64,000 bases of DNA from Deltaproteobacteria bacterium (GCA_016182655.1 JACPGB010000008.1:79962-143961), one strand, 5' to 3'; counted from the first letter of the stretch, positions 14,622 to 23,812 are shown. Made by a program: numbers and translations. The notes: generated by a model from the sequence alone, not told the origin.

Positions 14622-16469
14622 ATGATTCATCAGCTTGACTTAACCCCATTGGCGGACCTTTTGATGGAACAGATCGACATACAAAAAATAAACTCAGCCG
14701 ATATAAGCCACGCCGTCGAGATAGGGGAAAAGGTCTGGTGGGTCGGGCAATACATGCCCGACGACCTCTTCCAGTGCAACGCGTACCTTATTGAGCACGG
14801 CGACCAGTCGGTCCTCATAGACCCGGGCGGGCACCTCACCTTTGAAAACGTCCGGAGGAAGGTCGAGGAGGTCATACCCTTCTCAAATATCCGCTACTTC
14901 GTCTGCCATCATCAGGACCCCGACATAACGGCGTCGCTTAAGCTGATAGAGAAGATCCCGGGGCTTCGCACCGACGCGGTCGTCGTAACGCACTGGAGGG
15001 CCCGCGAGCTCGTCAAGCATTACGCGCTAAGCCTCCCCTTCTGGGAGATAGAGGAGAACCACTGGCAACTCGACATAGGCGGGCGGCTCCTCCTCTTCGT
15101 CTTTACGCCGTACCTGCACTTCCCCGGCGCGTTCTGCACCTTCGACGTCACTACAGGCATACTCTTTTCAAGCGATATCTTCGGCGGCATGACCCGCGAG
15201 TGGAGCCTTGTGGCGCGGGACGAGTCGTACTTCGAGGACATCCGCCCCTTCCACGAGCACTATATGCCGAGCAGAGAGATACTCTTGCACGGTCTTTTGA
15301 GGATAGAGGAGCTTCCGCTTAAGCTAATCGCCCCGCAACACGGCTCCATACTCCACGGCGGCCTCATAAACTTCATCATCGGCAGGCTCAAGCAACTGGA
15401 CTGCGGCATATTCGCGCTGGCAAACGACAACACCGACATCCGCCGCCTCTCTTTCCTCAATAAGACCTTGAAGGACATCACCAATACCGTCATCATCTAC
15501 CGGGACTTCCGCGATATCGCGAACGCGCTCCTGGATATCCTCCGGAGGACTCTGCCCGTCGCTTCGGTCGAATTCCATACCGCGACAGCCGACGGGAAGC
15601 CTCTTTACCTCGCCCCGGAGACGCGTTACCGGAGCGTCGTCGAAAGCCTTCCCGAGGAACTATCCGGCGTCATCGGTAAAGACAAGGCCTCGTGGTACGC
15701 TGACAATACGGCAAGCTACAAAAAGTTACTCATGCAGGCGGGGCCCGTTCAGATGAGGGGGAACCTCAAGGAGTGGTGCCTCCTCATACCGCTCTTCCCG
15801 CTCGAGGGCGGCAGGGCCGAGGCGGCCGCCGTAATACGCCTCTCACATGATATAAAGATGACCGAGGACATAGACCGGTTGCTCGGACAGATGAGCGGCA
15901 CGTTCGCGGTCGCGGTCGAGCGCGAGATCTTTTACCATATGCTCGACTTCGAGCGGGCCAAGTTCTACGAGCAGTCCATAAGGGACCCCCTTACCGGCCT
16001 CTACAGCCGTTTCTACATGGAAGAGACGCTTAAAAGGCTCATGCACGCCCACGACCGAAATGAAAAATACGGCATATCGGTCGCCATGTTCGACCTCGAT
16101 CATTTCAAGCAGGTCAACGACACCCACGGACACGGGGCCGGGGACGAGGTCATAAGGAAGGTCGCTTCCACGCTCACGGCCTCGATAAGGGCGAGCGACA
16201 TAGCGGTACGCTACGGGGGAGAGGAGTTCGCGGTATTCCTCATGGGGAACACGGAGGAAGGGAGCGTGGCGATGGCCGAGAAGATAAGAAAGGCAGTGGG
16301 GGAGACAGTATTGGAAGGAGCGATGAGCGGGCATAGGCTCTCGGTGAGCGCCGGGGTGGCCAGCCGGCGGCAGAAGGAGCCTTTGGCCGAGTTCCTCCGG
16401 AGGGCGGACACGGCCCTCTATCACGCAAAGGCCTCCGGGCGCGACAGGGTCGTCTCGCTCGAAGACTGA
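14622..16469 (+). CDS. Diiron/MBL-fold sensor diguanylate cyclase
   Basis: About 615 residues from ATG 14622. The open frame extends upstream, but its first ATG lies inside the BrnTA operator, so the later start is preferred; the ribosome site is weak either way. Residues about 30-290 are a metallo-beta-lactamase fold like that of flavodiiron proteins and oxygen-binding diiron (ODP) sensors: metal-ligand motifs CHHQDPD (about 96-102), VTHW, the FSSDIFG aspartate and APQHGS. Residues 290-430 look like a linker or GAF-like region, with a helix around 430-450. The C-terminal GGDEF domain has an intact RYGGEEF active site (about 529-535) and the IRDPLTGLYSRFYMEE entry. Predicted role: c-di-GMP synthesis controlled by oxygen or redox at the diiron site; the ligand is inference. 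Confidence 0.85.
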   Translation: MIHQLDLTPLADLLMEQIDIQKINSADISHAVEIGEKVWWVGQYMPDDLFQCNAYLIEHGDQSVLIDPGGHLTFENVRRKVEEVIPFSNIRYFVCHHQDPDITASLKLIEKIPGLRTDAVVVTHWRARELVKHYALSLPFWEIEENHWQLDIGGRLLLFVFTPYLHFPGAFCTFDVTTGILFSSDIFGGMTREWSLVARDESYFEDIRPFHEHYMPSREILLHGLLRIEELPLKLIAPQHGSILHGGLINFIIGRLKQLDCGIFALANDNTDIRRLSFLNKTLKDITNTVIIYRDFRDIANALLDILRRTLPVASVEFHTATADGKPLYLAPETRYRSVVESLPEELSGVIGKDKASWYADNTASYKKLLMQAGPVQMRGNLKEWCLLIPLFPLEGGRAEAAAVIRLSHDIKMTEDIDRLLGQMSGTFAVAVEREIFYHMLDFERAKFYEQSIRDPLTGLYSRFYMEETLKRLMHAHDRNEKYGISVAMFDLDHFKQVNDTHGHGAGDEVIRKVASTLTASIRASDIAVRYGGEEFAVFLMGNTEEGSVAMAEKIRKAVGETVLEGAMSGHRLSVSAGVASRRQKEPLAEFLRRADTALYHAKASGRDRVVSLED

Positions 16470-16498
16470 GGGGGGCCGCCCTCAAAAAACCGGGATGC

Positions 16499-16528
16499 AA
16501 AAAGGGTTACGGCGGTCCGTAACCCTTT
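16499..16528 (+). terminator. Intrinsic terminator, GGGTTACGG stem
   Basis: AAAGGGTTACGG pairs with CCGTAACCCTTT, followed by CTATTTTT, 30 nt after the cyclase gene. The preceding GATGCAAAA is also shared with the hairpin at 24455, so the similarity goes beyond the stem. Confidence 0.8.
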
Positions 16529-16581
16529 CTATTTTTGGGGCAACCACTGCTACGCGCTCATCCTCATCTTCTTTGCAAGAG

Positions 16582-17067
16582 TTAACCACGGACCGCCATT
16601 CTCACCCGCTTCATCTCAAAATCTTCCCAAGTCTCGGCGACCTTGCTTTCGAGGTCGAACCTGATGTCGTTCACCCTGACCCTGTACCCCATGGGCCCGA
16701 TGACGGCCATTACTATCATGGAGAGCGGACAGCTTATGAACGCCGACCCTGTCTCCCTGTAAAGGCGGGAGAAGGCCTCTATGCCCACGAGATTTACCCA
16801 TTTGCAGTACATCCCTTTCTCGGTAGTCGGGTCTATTATGACGTCCTCTACAAACCCCTTTTCGACAAACGAACTGATTATATTGGCGACCGTGTCCTCG
16901 ACGGTATCGCTTTCCCTGAACTCCATGCCGAACTCTTTCAGGTAGGAGATGAGGTTACTGCCTATCTCGCGCGAGATGTTTTCGATCTCTGAGGGCGGAC
17001 ATTTCGAGAGCATGACGCCGTAGCCGTATATCATCGCGTTCAAAAGGACCTTTTCAAAATCTTTCAT
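16582..17067 (-). CDS. Conserved cytoplasmic protein of unknown function (161 aa)
   Basis: 161 residues. ATG 17065-17067 is chosen because AGGAGG lies 7 nt before it; an ATG two codons earlier overlaps that site. The protein is mixed alpha/beta: a helical first half with a Cys (MLSKCPPSEIENISREIGSNLISYL), a middle block EKGMYCKWVNLVGIEAFSRL, and a hydrophobic strand region CPLSMIVMAVIGPMGYRVRVND. Three cysteines in conserved-looking settings suggest a ligand- or metal-binding domain, somewhat like V4R or heme-sensor folds, but I do not recognise the family. It stands alone, with the shared hairpin terminator downstream on its strand. Confidence 0.6.
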   Translation of the reverse strand: MKDFEKVLLNAMIYGYGVMLSKCPPSEIENISREIGSNLISYLKEFGMEFRESDTVEDTVANIISSFVEKGFVEDVIIDPTTEKGMYCKWVNLVGIEAFSRLYRETGSAFISCPLSMIVMAVIGPMGYRVRVNDIRFDLESKVAETWEDFEMKRVRMAVRG

Positions 17068-17109
17068 CTTCATTCCTCCTGTTTAATTTTAACACGAATG
17101 CGGAGTTCC

Positions 17110-17626
17110 TTGAGAGGCCGTGAAATCAAGGGCCGCAAACATCCCGCCATCCGTAGAGGACAGGCTCGGGAGGTCGTACGTATCCGGTCTTACCGGCATG
17201 GTCCCCCAATGCACATCGCCCGAGATCATCAGGGCCTATCCGGCGCGGTGCGGACGATGGAAGGGTTGCGCTACGGGGGAAATCTCGAAGAAGAGGCGGA
17301 TAAAAGGGGATGGAGCTTCTGGTAAGGGCGGGTATCGACCCCGGGGGGATGGTCGGGTTTTTTGAATACCTCTGGGAATGCGAGTGCAAGAAGGAAAAGA
17401 AGACAAAAAGGCGAGCGTCCTTGAGTACCTCTCGACCCATCCCCCCCCCACGGAGAACAGGGTCGAATATCTTAAAAAGAACCTTGAGTCAGTCTCACCC
17501 CGGGATTACGAGCCCCTGCTACCGGGAGTCGACTGGGAGAAGGTCAAGAATTCGTGCTCGGGCGGGCCGCCCGGCGGTAAAGATAAACAGGACGAAGAAG
17601 CGCCGAAGACAAACGAAGCCTTATAG
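17110..17626 (+). pseudogene. Broken M48 metalloprotease
   Basis: Three overlapping frames together spell the end of an M48 peptidase. They are GGNLEEEADKRG (frame 1, about 17275-17310), MELLVRAGIDPGGMVGFFEY (frame 2, about 17310-17370), and VLEYLSTHPPPTENRVEYLK (frame 3, about 17410-17470). The last is the family's THPPTxxR tail. Two frameshifts break the frame, and the HExxH helix is not found upstream, so the 5' part is lost or decayed. The last frame runs on to 17626 with an acidic, Gly/Pro-rich tail. An intact small M48 peptidase lies at 56000-56515. Confidence 0.7.
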
Positions 17627-17734
17627 GTTGGGTTGCGTCTTCAAACCCAACAATTAGTCGTACTAGTCGTACGGCTTTATTCAAGATTTTGAGATTCTCT
17701 TGCATAAAGTTGGGTTACGCTTCGCTAACCCAAC
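17627..17734. repeat. Dispersed repeat, copy 1 (GTTGGGTTACGC palindrome type)
   Basis: About 107 bp starting GGTTGGGTTGCGTCTTCAAA and ending in the palindromic GTTGGGTTACGC / GCTAACCCAAC at 17709-17734. A similar copy lies at 23829-23933, and single palindromes at 26215-26239 and 57601-57626. Non-coding; REP/MITE-like. Confidence 0.65.
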
Positions 17735-17805
17735 CTACGAGGCTATGCCTCTGCAACAAAAAAACCAGTACCCCTTATCTTCAAGCGTATACACCTTATA
17801 TCCCC

Positions 17806-19122
17806 CTATTTAGCATTGGAATTGAATTCTGTTCGATATATCCAGACCGATGAACCGTCTGATTCTTTTTCATGCGAATTCCCCACGGCTATAAACGCGC
17901 CGTCTCCTGCCGGGATCGCCTGATGAATATGCGCATTCTTAACCGGCAGGAATTTTTTTATTGATTTAATCTTGCCGGACGATGAAAGGGTCGCCGCCCA
18001 TATCCTTTCCTGCTCATTTTCGCATGTTTGTCCAACCGCGACGATTTCATCCTTATCCGCCGTCCAAAGGCCTTTGATGCCGCAAATCCCTGGAATATTT
18101 ATCTTGCTTCTCCACTTCAAATCCCCATTATTTGCAAGCTTGCTTAGCCAAACAGAACCTCCGAGCGGCTGGATAATAGCTTTCCTTTGCGTAGAGTGTA
18201 TGTCTTCATTTATTTCCTTAATATCTAAATACTCTACCCCGTTGCCTGTAATTATGCTGCCGTCCTTTAATTCTGCGAGAACACGGCTTGAGGCCGTAGA
18301 TACAAACTTTTTATCAATGTCAGAGTTAAATTTTCTTTCCCACAGGACCTTTCCGCGAGCGGAAATGTAAGCAAGCCAAGTGTTAAAGGAATTATTGTTA
18401 CGGTCGATCAAATCACCCTCAATAACAATCCCGCCGTTTCGTAAGGGGATAATAACATCAGGCCAAACGCTATGTTCCCTTTCAACCTCGATACGCCTTT
18501 CCCAGACGACTCCGCCTTTGGCATCGAGCATCCAGACGATGGGGGTATCGCTGATGCCGTATCTGAGAAAACCGGCTATTATTATCCTGTCTCCTACGAC
18601 CTTCGCATCCGTCGCAAGGATGGAAGGCATGACCTCTATTTCAATGTCCTCATATTCGAGTCTTTCTTTCAACCTCAGCTTCTTTTCCCACTCCACGGAC
18701 CCGTCTTCAGCCAACTTTACGACCCATCCCGACGCAGAGGCGAAAGTCCCGGCCTGCCACTGGGGTTTGTATGAAATATCCGTAGCCCCCGCAAGGACGG
18801 CCCTGTCTCCCATGGCTGCCGCCTTGACAAAATTATAATAATTGTAGCTCTCGCCGATTGTTTTTTCCCACAGCTTATCGCCGCTTTTATCTATCTTTAC
18901 GGCCCACCCGAGGCAACATTGACCGTCCTTGTCACGGGCGCTCCCCGCGACGATATACCCGCCCCTGGTCTCGGCGATACTGCTTCCAGAGGCATGAGTT
19001 CCTATTATTTTGTAGAGTTCATCCTGCCGCTCAGAGGCATTTGCCTGGAACGGATGCGACGTCAACAAAGCCAAAACAAAAAGGATGTTTGAAAAAACAG
19101 CCGGTCTTCTAAAAAAATCCAT
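17806..19122 (-). CDS. Exported beta-propeller-like protein
   Basis: A 438-residue protein with a signal peptide (residues 1-29, ending FQANA). The mature chain is made of repeated strands of the type GWAVKIDKSGDKLWEKTIG, GWVVKLAEDGSVEWEKKL, VWMLDAKGGVVWERRIE and WLAYISARGKVLWERKF. Each unit is about 60-70 residues long with a KxxxxGxxxWE core, as in PQQ-like and delta-60 propeller repeats. About five to six units are visible. Such proteins are usually periplasmic or surface-bound, but the repeat type does not tell the ligand. Single gene, lower GC than its neighbours; the 243 bp on its 5' side separate it from the divergent tetR. Confidence 0.65.
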   Translation of the reverse strand: MDFFRRPAVFSNILFVLALLTSHPFQANASERQDELYKIIGTHASGSSIAETRGGYIVAGSARDKDGQCCLGWAVKIDKSGDKLWEKTIGESYNYYNFVKAAAMGDRAVLAGATDISYKPQWQAGTFASASGWVVKLAEDGSVEWEKKLRLKERLEYEDIEIEVMPSILATDAKVVGDRIIIAGFLRYGISDTPIVWMLDAKGGVVWERRIEVEREHSVWPDVIIPLRNGGIVIEGDLIDRNNNSFNTWLAYISARGKVLWERKFNSDIDKKFVSTASSRVLAELKDGSIITGNGVEYLDIKEINEDIHSTQRKAIIQPLGGSVWLSKLANNGDLKWRSKINIPGICGIKGLWTADKDEIVAVGQTCENEQERIWAATLSSSGKIKSIKKFLPVKNAHIHQAIPAGDGAFIAVGNSHEKESDGSSVWIYRTEFNSNAK

Positions 19123-19304
19123 CTCTCTAAGCCTTCTATTAAATTTTAGTGAGGATTATTTTAAATGAACATACTATACATAAGTCTTTTTTTCTACCAA
19201 TAAAAATATATCTACTCGGTTTTGTTGATAAAATAACTCTTTTTTATTTCGCCCAGAGAACTTTCATCGAAACCCATTAACCCACCCCTGTAGAACGTTT
19301 TATC

Positions 19305-19347
19305 TTGACAAATCGCGGGATGTAAGATAGTAATTAATTACTATCTT
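19305..19347 (+). promoter_or_regulatory. Promoter and TetR operator of the exporter operon
   Basis: TTGACA at 19305-19310 is a perfect -35 box. A perfect 24-bp palindrome spans 19324-19347 (left half AAGATAGTAATT) and covers the -10 region. It lies 19 nt before the tetR start, where binding by the TetR protein would block its own operon. A GGGAGG ribosome site follows. Confidence 0.75.
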
Positions 19348-19365
19348 TTCTCGGGAGGCATTCCC

Positions 19366-19974
19366 ATGGAACATAACCCCAGACACCTTCCGGCCGACGA
19401 GCGCCGGGCAGTCACCATAGAGGCGGTCGTTGAGCTCGCCGCCGAGCAGAACCCGAGCGAGATAACAACGGCGTCCATCGCCAAGCGCATGAAATTGACG
19501 CAGGGTGCGCTCTTCCGCCACTTCCCCTCCAAAAAAGCCATCTGGAAGGCCGTGATGGAGTGGGTGGCCGAGCGTCTGCTGGCCAGAACGGATAAGGCAG
19601 AGCAAACGGCCCCGACCCCGCTCGCGGCCCTGGAGTCCGTGTTCATGGCCCACATCGACTTCATAGCCAGACACCCGGGGGTCCCTCGCATGATCTTCGG
19701 CGAGCTTCAAAGCGCCTCCGACACCCCGGCCAAGCTCATGGTGCGTACGCTCATCGACAACTACAAAAAGCGCCTGCAAGCGCTCATAGAGAAGGGAAAG
19801 TCGCGGGGAGATCTGGCCCTGGAGGTCGATTCCGCGGCCGCCGCCACCCTCTTTATCGGGACCGTCCAGGGCCTGGTGATACAGTCGATGCTCGACGGGG
19901 GCGTAAAACGCCTCAGGGCCGAGGCCCCGGCGGTCTTCGCCATCTACATGCGCGGCATAAGGAGCGCGCCATGA
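19366..19974 (+). CDS. TetR/AcrR-family repressor of the exporter operon
   Basis: A 202-residue regulator. The N-terminal helix-turn-helix is clear: EQNPSEITTASIAKRMKLTQGALFRHFPSKKAIWKAV (about residues 24-60). The C-terminal domain has the pattern of AcrR-type ligand-binding regions (VFMAHIDFIARHPGVPRMIF). It is first in the operon and its stop overlaps the next start (ATGA). The 24-bp palindrome just upstream is its likely operator, so it probably represses itself and the HlyD/permease/ATPase genes until an exported compound binds. The inducer is unknown. Confidence 0.9.
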   Translation: MEHNPRHLPADERRAVTIEAVVELAAEQNPSEITTASIAKRMKLTQGALFRHFPSKKAIWKAVMEWVAERLLARTDKAEQTAPTPLAALESVFMAHIDFIARHPGVPRMIFGELQSASDTPAKLMVRTLIDNYKKRLQALIEKGKSRGDLALEVDSAAAATLFIGTVQGLVIQSMLDGGVKRLRAEAPAVFAIYMRGIRSAP

Positions 19975-21138
19975 AAAAGCGCCTCTCCGAACACGGCCGC
20001 AAGCTTGCCCTTATCGCCGTGCTCGCGCCCTTGTCCGCCCTCTTTATATATGTGGCGCTCCGCTCCGGGCCTCTGGCCCCTGTACCCGTGACCGTGGCGA
20101 CCGTAGAAACACGCTCGATAACACCCGCCCTCTTCGGCGTCGGGACGGTCGAGGCCCGTTACACATACAGGATCGGCCCGACTGTCGCCGGGCGCGTCAA
20201 ACGGGTGGACGTGCACGTGGGCGACAGCGTCCGCTCCGGCCAACTCCTTGGCGAGATGGACCCGGTCGACCTGGATGAGCGGGTCGTCGGGCAGGAGGCC
20301 GCGCTCAAAAGGGCGGAGGCCGCGGTTCTGGCCGCTGAGGCCCAGGTGCGGGACAACTCTGCCCGCCTCTCCTATGCCGATGCCCAGGCGAAACGCTATG
20401 AAAAGCTCCTGCCGACCGGGGCGATAAGCCAGTCGGCGTTCGACGCTACGAGACAGGAGTTGCAGGTGGCTGAGGCGGGCCTTGCCTCTGCTGGCGCGAA
20501 CCTCAACGCCGCGCTTCAGGAAAAGGCGCGAGTCCGCTCCGAGCGCGGGGGTATTGCGAAGCAACGCGCCAACCTGCGCCTCGTAGCCCCGGTTGACGGG
20601 CTGGTCGCGGCCCGCGAGGCCGACCCGGGCACCACGCTCGTCGCCGGGCAGTCGGTCATTGAGATAATCGACCCGAAGAGCCTCTGGATAAATACGCGAT
20701 TCAATCAACTCGGCTCCTCGGGCCTCCGCCTCGGACCCCGGGCGCTCCTCCGCCGGTCAGGTGCTTCGGGTGGAGCCTTTGGCGGACGCGGTGACTGAAG
20801 AGACGCTTGCAAGGGTCGTTTTCGACGCGCCGCCTGCGCCTTTGCCGCCCGTCGGTGAATTGGCGGAGGTCACAGTGGCGTTGCCAGCACTGCCCGAGGC
20901 GATAGTAGTGCCGAACGCGAGCCTTAAGCGCGTCAACGGCCAAACGGGCGTCTGGGTTATAGACGACGGCAAGCCGAGGTTCGTACCGGTCAAGACAGGC
21001 TCGACGGACCTTGACGGCCGGGTACAGGTGCTCGAGGGGTTGCAGGCCGGAGAGCGCGTGGTCGTCTACAGCCAGCGCGCCCTTAACGACCGCAGCCGCG
21101 TGAAAATCGTAGAGCGCCTGCCCGGTGTGCCGCAATGA
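19971..21138 (+). pseudogene. HlyD-family membrane fusion protein, frameshifted
   Basis: The first frame (19971 to about 20760) gives an N-terminal membrane anchor, a biotinyl-lipoyl half (RIGPTVAGRVKRVDVHVGDSVRSGQ), a coiled-coil hairpin (about residues 95-190) and the second lipoyl half (LRLVAPVDGLVAAREADPGT). The beta-barrel part (VEPLADAVTEETLARVVFDA ... GERVVVYSQRALNDRSRVKI) is read in another frame to 21138. The two frames meet in the GC-rich stretch 20725-20765, so a single indel explains the break. The gene is otherwise well preserved and fits its operon, so this may be a sequencing error or a very recent mutation. Role if intact: periplasmic adaptor linking the ABC permease to an outer-membrane channel. 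Confidence 0.8.
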
Positions 21139-22337
21139 TCAGCCTTGCCGGGCGCGACATACTCCACTCCTGGGCCAAGTTCGTCTTCACCGGCGTGGGT
21201 CTCGGGCTCTTGATAGGCGTGACGCTCACCATGGCCGGGGTCTACCGCGGCATGGTCGACGACGCCAAAGCACTCCTCGACAACAGCGGCGCCGACCTCT
21301 GGGTCGTGCAGAAGGACACCCTCGGCCCGTACGCCGAATCCTCCAGCATATATGACGACGCATACCGCGGCATCCGCGGCATGGAGGGGGTGGCGCGAGC
21401 GGCAAACGTCACGTATCTGACCATGCAGGTGCGTAGAGGCGAAACCGACGTGCGGGCCATGGTGGTAGGGGTCGTCCCCGGCGGATACGGCGAGCCGGGC
21501 CAGCCCCGGTACCTCGTCGCGGGCCGCCACATAACGCGCGGGCATTACGAGGCCGTCGCAGACCTGTCCGCAGGGTTCAGGCTCGGAGAGCACGTTCAGG
21601 TCAGACGGAACCTCTACACCGTGGTAGGGCTTACGCGGCGCATGGTATCCTCCAGCGGCGACCCGATGGTCTTTATCCCGCTCAAGGACGCGCAGGAAGC
21701 TCAGTTCCTCAAGGACAACGACGCGATCGTCCAGCAACGCCGCCGCACCGCGGAGAACCCCGCGTTCAACCGCCCAGGCGTCCCAGGGCTCACGGACTCG
21801 GTCATAGCCTCGCAAAGCGCAAACCCCTATGTCAATGCGGTGCTGGTGCAGATAGAGCCGGGCTTTTCGCCAGAGGACGTGGCCGGGCCGATACGCCGCT
21901 GGAAGCGTCTCCAGGTATACACCCGCTCTCAGATGGAGGGGATACTCGTCGGGAAGCTCATAGCCACTTCGGCAAGGCAGATAGGCATGTTCCTTGTCAT
22001 CCTCGCCATCGTCAGCGCGGCCATAGTCGCGTTCATCATCTATACGCTTACAATGGGCAAGGTGCGCGAGATAGCGGTATTGAAGCTCATCGGCACGAGG
22101 AACAGGACGATCGCCTTCATGATACTCCAGCAGGCGGTCGGGCTCGGCGTCATAGGGTTCGTCGTCGGCAAGGTCGCCGCCACTTTCTGGGCGCCGTTCT
22201 TCCCGAAGTACGTCCTCCTTGAGCCGGGGGACGCCGCGCGCGGATTCGTAGCCGTGGTGATTATCTGCGTCCTTGCGAGCGTGCTGGCCATCCAGGCCGC
22301 GCTCAAGGTGGACCCCGCGGAGGCGATCGGTGGATAG
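21135..22337 (+). CDS. ABC exporter permease, FtsX/MacB-DevC type
   Basis: A 400-residue permease. The topology is that of the MacB/DevC group: one membrane helix near the start (about 15-38), a long periplasmic domain (about 40-285), and three helices at about 290-318, 338-362 and 370-392. The last segment matches the FtsX domain (IAVLKLIGTRNRTIAFMILQ). The start overlaps the HlyD stop by 4 nt. With the ATPase behind it and HlyD before it, it forms a type of tripartite pump that exports lipids, glycolipids or drugs; no sequence feature fixes the substrate. Confidence 0.88.
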   Translation: MISLAGRDILHSWAKFVFTGVGLGLLIGVTLTMAGVYRGMVDDAKALLDNSGADLWVVQKDTLGPYAESSSIYDDAYRGIRGMEGVARAANVTYLTMQVRRGETDVRAMVVGVVPGGYGEPGQPRYLVAGRHITRGHYEAVADLSAGFRLGEHVQVRRNLYTVVGLTRRMVSSSGDPMVFIPLKDAQEAQFLKDNDAIVQQRRRTAENPAFNRPGVPGLTDSVIASQSANPYVNAVLVQIEPGFSPEDVAGPIRRWKRLQVYTRSQMEGILVGKLIATSARQIGMFLVILAIVSAAIVAFIIYTLTMGKVREIAVLKLIGTRNRTIAFMILQQAVGLGVIGFVVGKVAATFWAPFFPKYVLLEPGDAARGFVAVVIICVLASVLAIQAALKVDPAEAIGG

Positions 22338-23046
22338 GGCGCATGCACAGGGGATCGTGATTGAAGGTCTCAGCAAACGCTACGGCGAGGGAGAGACGGC
22401 CGTCGAGGCGCTAAAGGGCGTGGATATGAAAGTGGCCCCCGGAGAGGTGGTGGGTCTTGTCGGCCCGTCGGGCTCGGGCAAGACCACGCTCCTTAAATGC
22501 CTCGGCGCGGTCATTGAGCCGACTGCGGGGCGCATGACGCTCGGCGCTGAGGAGATATACGACAACGGCTGGAAGATACGGGACTTAAGGGCGCTCCGCC
22601 GCGACAATATCGGCTTTGTCTTTCAGGCGCCGTACCTCATACCTTTTCTCGACGTCACCGACAACGTCGCGCTCCTCCCGATGCTCGCCGGACGGCCAAA
22701 CGGAGAGGCGCGGAAAGCCGCAATAGAGCTCCTCGGGGCGCTGGACGTCGCGCACCGCGCCAGGGCCATGCCGTCCCAGCTCTCCGGCGGAGAGCAACAG
22801 AGGGTGGCAATAGCTCGCGCGCTTGTAAACAGGCCTCCGGTAATACTCGCGGATGAGCCGACCGCGCCGCTCGACAGCGAGCGAGCGCTCGCTGTCATAC
22901 GCATACTCAACCAGATGGCGCGCCAGTACGAGACCGCCGTCATAGTCGTGACCCATGACGAGAAGATCATCCCGACCTTCAAGCGGATATACCACATCCG
23001 CGACGGCCGCACCCATGAGGAGGCCGGCGAAGGCAGGGCGTTTTGA
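22330..23046 (+). CDS. ABC exporter ATPase, LolD/MacB-DevA type
   Basis: A 238-residue ATPase. GTG 22330 is chosen because GGAGG lies 6 nt upstream; the start overlaps the permease stop by 8 nt. Motifs: Walker A GPSGSGKT (45-52), Q-loop FVFQAP, signature LSGGEQQR (151-158), Walker B VILADEP (D175, E176) and switch His in VTHDEK. The D-loop reads TAPLDS, a small change from TAALDS. It energises the FtsX-type permease encoded upstream. The C-terminal tail is short and charged. Confidence 0.9.
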   Translation: MDRAHAQGIVIEGLSKRYGEGETAVEALKGVDMKVAPGEVVGLVGPSGSGKTTLLKCLGAVIEPTAGRMTLGAEEIYDNGWKIRDLRALRRDNIGFVFQAPYLIPFLDVTDNVALLPMLAGRPNGEARKAAIELLGALDVAHRARAMPSQLSGGEQQRVAIARALVNRPPVILADEPTAPLDSERALAVIRILNQMARQYETAVIVVTHDEKIIPTFKRIYHIRDGRTHEEAGEGRAF

Positions 23047-23092
23047 ATGAACTACTCGCAGCAAGCTGCGGGGTATCTCTACCTTAATTCCT

Positions 23093-23133
23093 CCCCTCCC
23101 TCGACGGGAGGGGATAGAGGGGAGGGTGACTGC
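23093..23133. repeat. CCTCCCCTCCC palindrome
   Basis: CTCCCCTCCC, TCGAC loop, GGGAGGGGAT and flanks form a strong hairpin. A close relative with a perfect 20-bp stem lies at 56541-56585. A second GGGGAA palindrome (CCTTCCCCC/GGGGGAAGG) follows at about 23237-23258. Confidence 0.65.
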
Positions 23134-23289
23134 TTGGCGCAGGGGCAAAGCCTTGACCGAAGTCCCTGGCATCCGAACTCCCTGCCGTTCGTTACGAATT
23201 TGCCTGCCCGGCCAGGGCTTCACCCCCAACCCAACCTTCCCCCATCAAGGGGGAAGGGGATTAAAACGCTGCAACTTCAAGGAGGCTTA

Positions 23290-23739
23290 ATGAAGAGAAG
23301 GATTACCACTTTGGTACTGGCCGCTGGTCTTGTCCTCGGCTCGACATGGGCCATAGCCGAAACCGGCGCTATCTCAGGCGAGGCTCTCGCACTCCGGTCC
23401 ATCATGAAAGACCTGGGAGCCAACATGCAGGCCGTAACCGACGGCATCTCGAGGGAGGACTGGGCGCTCGTTACGAAGACCGCGCCGCTCATCGCCGACC
23501 ACCCGCAGCCGCCGTTTACCGAAAAGGTCCGCATAATGGCCTTCATGGGAACGAACATGGGCAGGTTCAAAGGCTATGACGAGGAGACGCACAAGGCCGC
23601 CGAGTCCCTGCAAGAGGCCGCCGCAAAAGGGGACGGCCAGGCGGCGATCGCCGCGTTTCAAGCCGTTCAGACCGCCTGCTACGGATGCCACAGGGATTTC
23701 CGGAAGCCCTTTCTGGAGCACTTTTACGGAGCGCGCTGA
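23290..23739 (+). CDS. Cytochrome c'-like periplasmic protein
   Basis: A 149-residue protein with a Sec signal (residues 1-23) and an AAGGAGG ribosome site 5 nt before ATG 23290. The heme-binding motif CYGCH (C130, C133, H134) is near the C-terminus, and the rest is helical, with the N-terminal block ALRSIMKDLGANMQAV. That layout is the cytochrome c' four-helix bundle, whose members bind NO or act in electron transfer. It follows the exporter genes by 240 bp that hold palindromic repeats, so it is probably a separate unit. A terminator follows. Confidence 0.8.
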   Translation: MKRRITTLVLAAGLVLGSTWAIAETGAISGEALALRSIMKDLGANMQAVTDGISREDWALVTKTAPLIADHPQPPFTEKVRIMAFMGTNMGRFKGYDEETHKAAESLQEAAAKGDGQAAIAAFQAVQTACYGCHRDFRKPFLEHFYGAR

Positions 23740-23783
23740 TGGCGAGGCTTTAAGCCTGTAGATTGGAAAAATGGAGGATGCAG

Positions 23784-23812
23784 AAAAGGGGCCGCGGACA
23801 GCGGCCCCTTTT
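23784..23812 (+). terminator. Intrinsic terminator after the cytochrome gene
   Basis: AAAAGGGGCCGC pairs with GCGGCCCCTTTT around GGACA, followed by GCATTTTG. Confidence 0.85.

Noticed and set aside
21066..22376. 436-codon minus-strand frame opposite the permease gene
   Set aside because: It lies opposite a well-supported FtsX-type permease with 4-nt overlaps to both neighbours; its composition is that of an antisense shadow.
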